Below, one piece after another: positions 54,001-63,000 of a DNA stretch of 64,000 nucleotides. A program made the translations under genes and the position numbers. The stretch is from assembly GCF_029894425.1 (NCBI RefSeq), contig NZ_JARXYJ010000002.1, positions 186,001 through 250,000 of the forward strand. The letters are read 5' to 3'. The stretch comes from Streptomyces sp. SAI-127 (GTDB lineage: Bacteria > Actinomycetota > Actinomycetes > Streptomycetales > Streptomycetaceae). The notes beneath the pieces are model-generated. The model saw nothing but the letters and a program-made list of their open reading frames with translations. It ran no database searches and was not told where the DNA came from. Within the stretch, counting starts at the first letter, position 1; the number at the start of each line of letters is the position of its first letter.

Positions 54001-57000
54001 CGACGTACTTGATGATCAACTCGCCTACTGGCGAACGCAGTTGGCCGACATGTCGATGCCGCAACTGCCCACCGACCGGCCGCGGCCCCTCGTTCGGCCC
54101 ACCGAGGGAGCCGTCACACGGTTCACTGTCCCGGCACACACCGCTGAGGCGCTGCGAACGGTGGCACGGGAACACGGCGCCACCATGTTCATGACCCTCC
54201 TGGCCGCCTTCGACGTCCTCCTCGGCAAGTACACCGGCACTCAGGACGTGGTGGTCGGTACGCCGGTGGCGAACCGGAACCGTGCCGAGACGGAGGATCT
54301 GATCGGGTTCTTCGTGAACACGCTGGTGATGCGGACGGACCTGTCCGGCGACCCGACGTTCCGCGAACTGCTGGGGCGGGTACGGGAGACGGCTCTGGGC
54401 GCGTACGCCCACCAGGATCTGCCGTTCGAGCAACTCGTGGACACGCTCGTGACCGAGCGGGACCGATCGCGCAGCCCGCTCTTCCAGACCATGTTCAGCT
54501 ACGGCACCACGGGCGGCGCCTACGTCAATCCGGGCACGCTGCCCGTGAAATGCGACCTCGCCCTGCGCCTGGTGGAGAGCGGCGATGGGCTGCTGGGGGA
54601 GATCGAGTACAGCACGGCGTTGTTCGACGCGGGGACCGTGGAGCGGTTGTCGGGTCATCTGGTGCGGCTGTTGGAGGCGGTGGCGGAGGATGCGGGGCGG
54701 CGGGTTGGTGAGCTTCCTGTGCTGTCCGTTGATGAGCGTGAGCGGGTGGTGCGGGGCTGGAACGGCGCCCAGGCCGCTCTGCCGTCGGTGGGTGGGGTGC
54801 ATGAGCTGATCGCTGCGCGTGCGAACAAGGCGCCGGATGCGGTGGCGGTGGTGTCCGGTGGTCGCACGTTGACGTATGGCGGGTTGGTGGCGCGGGCGAG
54901 TCGGCTGGCGCATGTGCTGCGGGGCCGGGGTGTTGGTGCGGAGTCGGTGGTGGGCCTGTGTCTGCCTCGCGGTGTCGACATGGTGGTGGCGGTGCTGGGG
55001 GTGTGGCTGGCGGGCGGCACGTATCTGCCACTGGATCCCGAGTATCCGGTGGAGCGGCTGGAGTTCATGGTCGCCGACAGCGGGGCGCAGGTGGTTCTCC
55101 GTGAAGGTGATCTGGTGCTTTCGGAGGATCTGCCGTCGGCGGCTCCCGACAATGCCGTAGCGCCGGGCCAGTTGGCGTATGTGATCTATACGTCGGGTTC
55201 GACGGGCCGTCCCAAGGGTGTGCAGGTGTCTCACGGCAGTGTGGTCGGCATGGTGACCGCGCTGGGCTCGGAGCTTGGGGCCGAGGCGGGCGTGCGGGTG
55301 TTGCAGTTCGCGTCTTTCAGCTTCGATGCGGCGGTGCTGGATGTTGCTGTGACCCTGGCTCACGGCGGCACGTTGGTGGTGGCGAGCGCGGGGGAGCGGG
55401 CTGAGCCCGACGCACTGACGTCCATGATCTGCGCGGAGGGCGTGGGTGCGGCCAGTGTCGTGCCGTCGCTGCTGGGTGTGCTGGACCCCGAGCGCGTGCG
55501 TGGCATCGAGAGGCTGTTGTTGGGGGCGGAGCGGCTGACGGAGCAGGTGGCGCGGGCGTGGGCTCCGGGTCGTCGTCTGGTGAACACCTACGGTCCGACC
55601 GAGGCGACGGTAATGGTCACCGCAGGTGCGGTCGACGGGTCGGAGGGTGTGCCGCCGATCGGCTTGCCGGTCGCCAACGCGCGCCTGTACGTCCTGGACA
55701 CCTCCTTGCATCCGGTCCCCGTGGGTGTGGTGGGCGAGGTGTTCATCGCAGGCCCCCAGGTGGCCCGCGGCTATGCCGGTCGCCCCGGCCTGACTGGTGA
55801 GCGTTTCCTTCCTGACCTGTTCGCTGCCGACGGCTCTCGTATGTACCGTTCGGGCGACCGGGCCCGCTGGCTTCCCGATGGACGGCTGGACTTTGTGGGC
55901 CGGGCGGACCAGCAGGTCAAGGTCCGCGGGTTCCGGATCGAACCGGGCGAGATCGAAGCCGTCCTGACCACGCATCCCCGGATCCGTACCGCCGTCGTGG
56001 TCCCGTTCGGCGACGAGGACGACCGCCGGCTGGTGGCCTACCTCGTTCCCGAGGACGCAGCCGAAGGCATCCCGACCGTCACCGACCTTCGCACCCACGC
56101 CGGCGCTCACCTGCCCGCCTTCATGATCCCGTCCGTCTTCACGCCCATCGACACGTTGCCCCTCACCCCCAACGGCAAGCTCGACCGCTCGGCACTCCCG
56201 GAGCCGGAGCGGCGAGGGCTGTCCGGGTACGTGCAGCCGGCCTCTCCCACCGAGGAGTTGCTCGCCGGTGTCTGGAGTCGTCTGCTCGGTGTCGCCCGCC
56301 TCGGGGTCACGGACAACTTCTTCGAGCTGGGCGGTCATTCGCTGCTTGCGACGCGGGTCGGCTCCCGGATCCGCGACCTGCTGTCGGTGGACGTGCCGCT
56401 CTCCGCGGTGTTCGACCGCCCCACCGTGCGGGAGCTGGCCGCGCTGGTGGACCGTTCGGCGCGGGGGACGGCCGTACCCCCTGTGACGGCGGTGGACCGG
56501 GACCGGCCGCTGCCGTTGTCGTTCGCGCAGCAGCGGTTGTGGTTCCTGGACCAGCTGGAGCCTGGGTCCGCGGAATACACCATCGCTCTGCCGGTGTGGT
56601 TGCGCGGGGAGAAGCCGGACGTGGAGGCGCTCGGTGCCGCGCTGGGCGCGATCGTGGCACGCCATGAGGTGCTGCGGACGCGGCTCGTCGTCGGTGCCGA
56701 CGGTGTGCCGTACCAGTGTGTGGACGCGCCGTCCGGGTTCCCGTTGCCGCTTGTCGACGTGTCGGGGGAGCCGGACCCGGTCGGCGCGGCGCGGGAATTG
56801 GTGGCGGGTGATGCGGCCGTGCCGTTCGATCTGGCGCAGGGGCCGTTGGTGCGGGCCACGCTGGTGCGGCTGGCCCCGGACCAGCACGTGCTGGCGGTGA
56901 CCGTGCACCACGTCGTGTTCGACGAGTGGTCGGACCGCGTCTTCCGGCGTGAACTGTCGGCCTTCTACGAGGCGTTCCAGAACGTGCAGCCCGTCCCGCT

Positions 57001-60000
57001 CGCACCGCTGCCCCTGCAGTACGCGGACTTCGCGGCCTGGCAGCGGCAGTGGCTGACCGGTGCCGCGCTCGCCTCGCAGCTCGCCTACTGGGTCGATCAG
57101 CTGGCAGACCTCCCGGAGCTGGAGCTGCCGGTTGACCGAAAGCGCCCGCCCGTGCGGTCGGCCGAGGGCGCGGTGCTGCGGTTCACCGTCCCCGCGCACA
57201 CCACCGAGGCCCTGCGGAGGCTGTCCCGTACGCATGACTCGACGATGTTCATGACGCTGCTGGCCGCGCTCGGCGTGCTGCTCGGCCGCTACGGCGGCGC
57301 CGAGGACGTGGCGGTCGGCACCCCGGTGGCGAACCGGAACCGTGCCGAGACCGAGGATTTGATCGGCTTCTTCGTCAACACACTGGTCATGCGGACCGAC
57401 CTGTCCGGTGATCCCACGTTCGCCGAACTCCTCGCCCGGGTACGGGAGATGGCCCTCGGCGCGTTCACCCACCAGGACCTGCCGTTCGAGCAGCTGGTGG
57501 ACGAGCTGGTCGTCGAGCGGGACCGCTCCCGTACCCCCTTGTTCCAGGTCATGTTCAACTACGCCACGTGGGAGGCCGGGGACGTCCTGACCGACGTGCT
57601 GCCCGCCAAGTACGACCTCCTCGTCACGGTCGGCGACACCGGCGGCGACCACGGTCTCAGCTGCGAGATGCAGTACAGCACCGCCTTGTTCGACGCGACC
57701 ACGATCGACCGGATGACCGGGCACTTCGTGAGCCTGCTGGAGAGGGTGGCCGAGGCCCCGGAGCGGCCGTTGTCGCAGGTGCCGACGCTGCCGGCGCACG
57801 AGCTGGATCTGCTGGCCGCCGAGTGGCACGGCGGCGCCGTCCCCGACCTCGTCGCCCGCGGGGTGCACGAGCTGGTCGCCGACCGGGCCGCGGCCCGTCC
57901 CGACTCCGTGGCCCTGGTCTGCGGTGAGCGAAGGCTGACGTACGGCGGGCTGGTGGAACGCGCCAACCGGCTCGCCCACCGGCTGCGTGACGCGGGCGTG
58001 GGCACCGAGTCGGTGGTCGGGCTGTGCCTGGACCGAGGTGTCGACACCGTCGTGGCGATGCTGGCCGTATGGCAGGCCGGAGGGGCCTGGCTGTCCGTCG
58101 ATCCCCAGTACCCGGCCGAACGGCTGGAGTTCATGCTCGCCGACAGCCGTGCCGCGCTCGTGGTGACACAGGACCACCACGCCGGCCTACTGCCCGACGG
58201 CGTGGCGCCCCTCCTGGTGCTCGACGATCCGGCGACGGCCGCCGCGATCAGCACGGGCCCGCACACCGCCCCCAGGGGGGCGCCCCACCCGGAACAGCTC
58301 GCTTACGTGATCTACACCTCCGGTTCCACCGGCCGGCCCAAGGCCGTCCAGGTCGCGCATGCGAGCGTGATCCGTCTGTTCGAGGCCGCTGAAGCCTGCG
58401 GCGCACTCACGCTCCCACCGGAAAGCGTGTGGAGTGTCAGCCACTCCTTCGCCTTCGACTTCTCGGTCTGGGAGGTCTGGGGTCCTCTGACTCGGGGCGC
58501 CCGCAGTGTCGTCGTGCCCATGGACCGTGTGCGCGAGCCTTGGCGGCTGCGCGAGGTGCTGGCTGCCGAGGGTGTCACCCACCTGAGTGCCACACCGGAG
58601 TTGTTCCGCCAGCTGTCCGAAGCGGTCGAGCCCGGGCGCGACCTGCCCGCGCTCGGGTTCGTGGTGTTCGGCGGTGACGTGCTTCAGCGCCCGCACGTGG
58701 CCCGCTGGAGCGCGGCACACGGCCTGGACACCCCCGCCCTGGTCAACATGTACGGGATCACCGAGACGACGGTGCACGTCACCCACCACCGCATCGGTTC
58801 CGCGGACCTCGCGGGCGATCCGGGGCTGCCGGTGGGGCGAGGGCTTCCCGGCTGGCGGGTGTACGTGCTCGACGAACGGCTCCACCCCGTACCGGTGGGC
58901 GTGCCGGGCGAGCTGTACATCGGCGGCGCCGGTGTCGCCCGCGGATACGGCGGCCGGGCGGCGCTGACCGCGGAGCGGTTCCTCGCGGATCCCTTCGCCG
59001 GGGACGGTACGCGGATGTACCGCTCCGGAGACCGGGCGCGCCGACTGCCGGGCGGGGTGCTGGAGTTCGTGGGCCGTGGGGACAAGCAGGTCAAGGTGCG
59101 CGGGTTCCGGATCGAGCCGGGCGAGATCGAGGCCCGGCTGACCGCTCATCCGGGCGTACGCTCCGCGGTGGTCACGGCCCACGGCGACGGCGCGCACCGC
59201 CTGCTCGCGGCCTACCTGGTCCCCGCGGACCACTCCTTGGGCGTCCCGGCGGCGGCCGAGCTGCGGGAACACCTGCGGCACGGGCTGCCGGACTTCATGG
59301 TCCCGTCCGCCTTCGTCGAGCTGGCCGCGTTGCCGCTGACCGCGAACGGCAAGCTCGACCGGGCCGCGCTGCCCGTGCCGCAACCGCACCACGGGGAACG
59401 GCCCCTGGCGGAAAGGGCGTCGGACGGTGACGGTTTCGTGGCGCCGAGAGGCCCGTCGGAGGAACTGCTGGCCGGCATCTGGGCCCATGTGCTCGACGTG
59501 GAGCGGGTCGGCGCCCACGACAACTTCTTCGAGCTGGGTGGACACTCACTGCTGGCGACCCAGGTCGTGTTCCGCATCCGTGAGGCGTTCTCGGTCGAGC
59601 TGCCTCTCGCCGACCTGTTCGACCGGCCGACGGTACGCGACCTGGCGCCGCTCCTGGACCGCTCGGATGCCGGCATCATCGTGCCGCGCATGGCACGGGT
59701 CGACCGGGACCGTCCGCTGCCACTGTCGTTCGCCCAGCAACGCCTGTGGTTCCTCGACCAGTTGGAGCCCGGTTCCGTCGAGTACGCGCTGCTGTCCCCG
59801 GTGCACTGGAACGGACACCTGGACGTCGCCGCGCTCCGGGCGGCCCTGGGCGGGATGGTCACACGGCACGAGGTGCTGCGGACCCGGCTCGTCGCGGACG
59901 CCGACGGGGTTCCCCGGCAGGTGATCGATCCGCCGCACCCGTTCGTGCTGCCCGTGGTGGACGTCTCCACCGGTACGGACCCCGCAGCGGTCGCACGGCG

Positions 60001-63000
60001 CCTGGTCGCGGCGGACGCCGGAGTGCCGTTCGACCTTGCGGCCGGTCCGCTGGTGCGGGCCACACTGATCAGTCTGGCCCGCGAGGAACATGTGCTGGCA
60101 CTCGCCATCCACCACGTGGTGTTCGACGAGTGGTCCGACCGGATCTTCCACCGTGAGTTGATGGCGCTGTACGAGGCGTTCCGTGCGGGGGAGTCCGATC
60201 CGCTGCCGGCGCTGGAGGTGCAGTACGCGGACTTCGCGGTGTGGCAGCGGCAGTGGCTGGACGGTGACGTGCTGGAGCGGCAGCTGTCGTACTGGCGTGA
60301 GCGTCTGTCCGCGGCTCCGGACACCGAACTCCCCATCGACCGGCCCCGTCCGCCCGTGCGCTCGTCCGCGGGGGCCCGGTGGCGGTTCGCCCTTCCCCAG
60401 GAGGTCGTCGAGGGCCTGCGGGGGTTGTCGCGTGAGTGTGGTGTGTCGATGTTCATGACGCTGCTGGCGGCGTATGCGGTGTTGTTGGGTCGGTATGCGG
60501 GGTCGGAGGACGTGGTGGTGGGCACGCCGGTGGCGAACCGGAACCGTGCCGAGACGGAGGATCTGATCGGGTTCTTCGTGAACACGTTGGTGATGCGGGC
60601 GGATCTGTCGGGGGATCCGTCGTTCCGTGAGGTGTTGGGGAGGGTGCGGGAGACGGCGCTGGGTGCGTATGCGCATCAGGATGTGCCGTTCGAGCAGGTG
60701 GTGGACGCGTTGGTGGCCGAGCGGGACCGGTCGCGCACGCCGCTGTTCCAGGCCCTGCTCAACTACGACTTCGTCGAGAGCGACGCGCCCCGCTCGGCCA
60801 CCGGGCAGACGGTCGACCGCAGCGGCAGCGCCGCCGACGTCGTCGCGAAGTACGACCTGCGACTGGTGCTCAGTGACGACGGACACGGCCTGGATGCCGA
60901 GTTCGAGTACAGCCGCGCGCTCTTCGACGCGACGACCGTGGAGCAGATGGCGGACCACCTCGTCACCCTGCTGAGCGCCGTGGCCACGGACGCGGACCGC
61001 ACCCTGTCACGGCTGCCCGTGCTGCCGGCCCACGAACTGGACCGGCTGCTCAGGGAGTGGAACGACGCCGAGGTCCCCGTCCCCCCGGCGGGCGGCGTAC
61101 CCGAACTGATCGCCGAGCGCGCAGCGACGGCCGCGGACACGGTGGCGGTGGTCTCCGGTGACCACACGCTGACCTACGGCGCCCTCGTCGCCCGCGCCCA
61201 CCGGCTGGCCCACTACCTGCGGGCCGTCGGCGTCGGCGCGGAATCGGTCGTGGCGCTGTGTCTGCCCCGCGGAGCCGACATGATCGTGACCGTCCTGGCC
61301 GTGTGGCAGGCCGGAGGAGCGTATCTGCCGCTGGACCCCGAGTACCCGGCCGAACGCCTCGGCTTCATGCTCACCGACAGCGGCGCAGAAGTGGTGATCG
61401 GCACCGAGGACCTGGTCGACGAACTCCCGGTCGGCCGGCTGCGCACGGTCGTCCTCGACGACCCCTCGGTGCGCGCCGTTCTGGACGCGCAGCCCACCGA
61501 GGCCCCCGACGTCGCTGTCCTCCCGGGCCAACTCGCCTACGTCATCTACACGTCGGGCTCCACCGGCCGGCCCAAGGGCGTGCAGGTCACGCACGGCGGG
61601 GCGCTGAACTACGTCGTCTCCGTGGTGGACCGGGCCGGCTGGGGCGCCGGCGAGCGGTTCGGACTGCTGCAGCCCGCCGTCACCGACCTCGGCAACACCG
61701 TCGTGTTCGGCTGCCTCGCGTCCGGTGGCGTCCTGCACATCCTCGACGGGGACGTCGCGCTCGACGGCCGTGCCGTCGCGGGCTACCTGGCCGGCTGGGC
61801 GGTGGACTGGGTCAAGGTGGTGCCGTCCCACCTGGCGGCCCTGGCCGCCGACGCCGGCGTGGAGGGGCTGATCCCCGGTCGGGGCCTCATGCTGGGCGGG
61901 GAGGGAGCCTCGCCGGTCTGGCTGGGCGGCCTGCTGGAGGCCGCCGGAGAACGGGCCGTCGTCAACCACTACGGCCCGACCGAGGCAACGGTCGGCGTGG
62001 TCGCCGGCCGACTCGATGCAGGAGTGCTGGCCGACGGTGTGGTGCCGCTGGGGACCCCCTTGGCCAACACCCGCGTCTACGTGCTCGACGCCGCCCTGCG
62101 CCCGGTGCCGATCGGCATGGTGGGTGAGCTGTACGTCGCGGGCCCCCAGGTGGCGCGCGGCTACCGGGGCCGGCCCGCGCTGACGGCGGAGCGGTTCGTG
62201 CCCGACGCCTTCGCCGGCGACGGCACCCGCATGTACCGTACCGGCGACCGCGCACGGTGGCGTGCGGACGGCCGCCTGGAGTTCCTGGGCCGCATCGACG
62301 CCCAGCTCAAGGTGCGTGGGTACCGTGTCGAGCCCGGCGAGGTGGAGGCGGCACTCGTCTCCCACGCCCTGGTGCGCTCGGCCGTCGTGACCGCCCGGGG
62401 CGAGGGACGGGGACGCCGCCTGGTGGCCTACCTGGTGCCGGCCGACCATGACGAGGGACTGCCGCCGGTGGCGGAACTGCGCGCGTACGCGGGCTCACGC
62501 CTGCCCGAGCACATGGTGCCCTCGGTCTTCGTCGAGCTCGGGGAGTTCCCCCTCACCGCCAACGGCAAGCTCGATCGAGCCGCCCTGCCCGAACCGGACG
62601 CCGAGGAGTCCGAGACCGGTACATACACTCCGTCGGTCACCGCCACCGAGGAACTCCTGACCGGCATATGGTCCGACGTCCTGGGGATCGGCCGGGTGGG
62701 AACCCTCGACGACTTCTTCGACCTGGGCGGGCATTCCCTGCTCGCCACCCAGGTGATCTCCCGGATCCGTGAGGTGTTCGGCACCGAGGTGCCGTTGTCG
62801 GCCCTGTTCGACGCGCCGACGGTGCGCGGGTTCGCCGCGGTGGTCGACAACTCGGCCGCGGGTCTCGCCGTACCCCCTGTGACCGCGGTGGACCGGGACC
62901 GTACGCTGCCGTTGTCGTTCGGCCAGCAACGCCTGTGGTTCCTCGAGCAGTTGGGCGGCGGGTCGCCCGAGTACAACCTCACGGCGGGCATCCGCCTCGA

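Noticed and set aside
52106..58180. A 2,024-codon open frame on the minus strand opposite the NRPS
   Set aside because: It is an antisense shadow of C-ending codons in the NRPS. The plus strand has all domain motifs in order; the minus reading has none.
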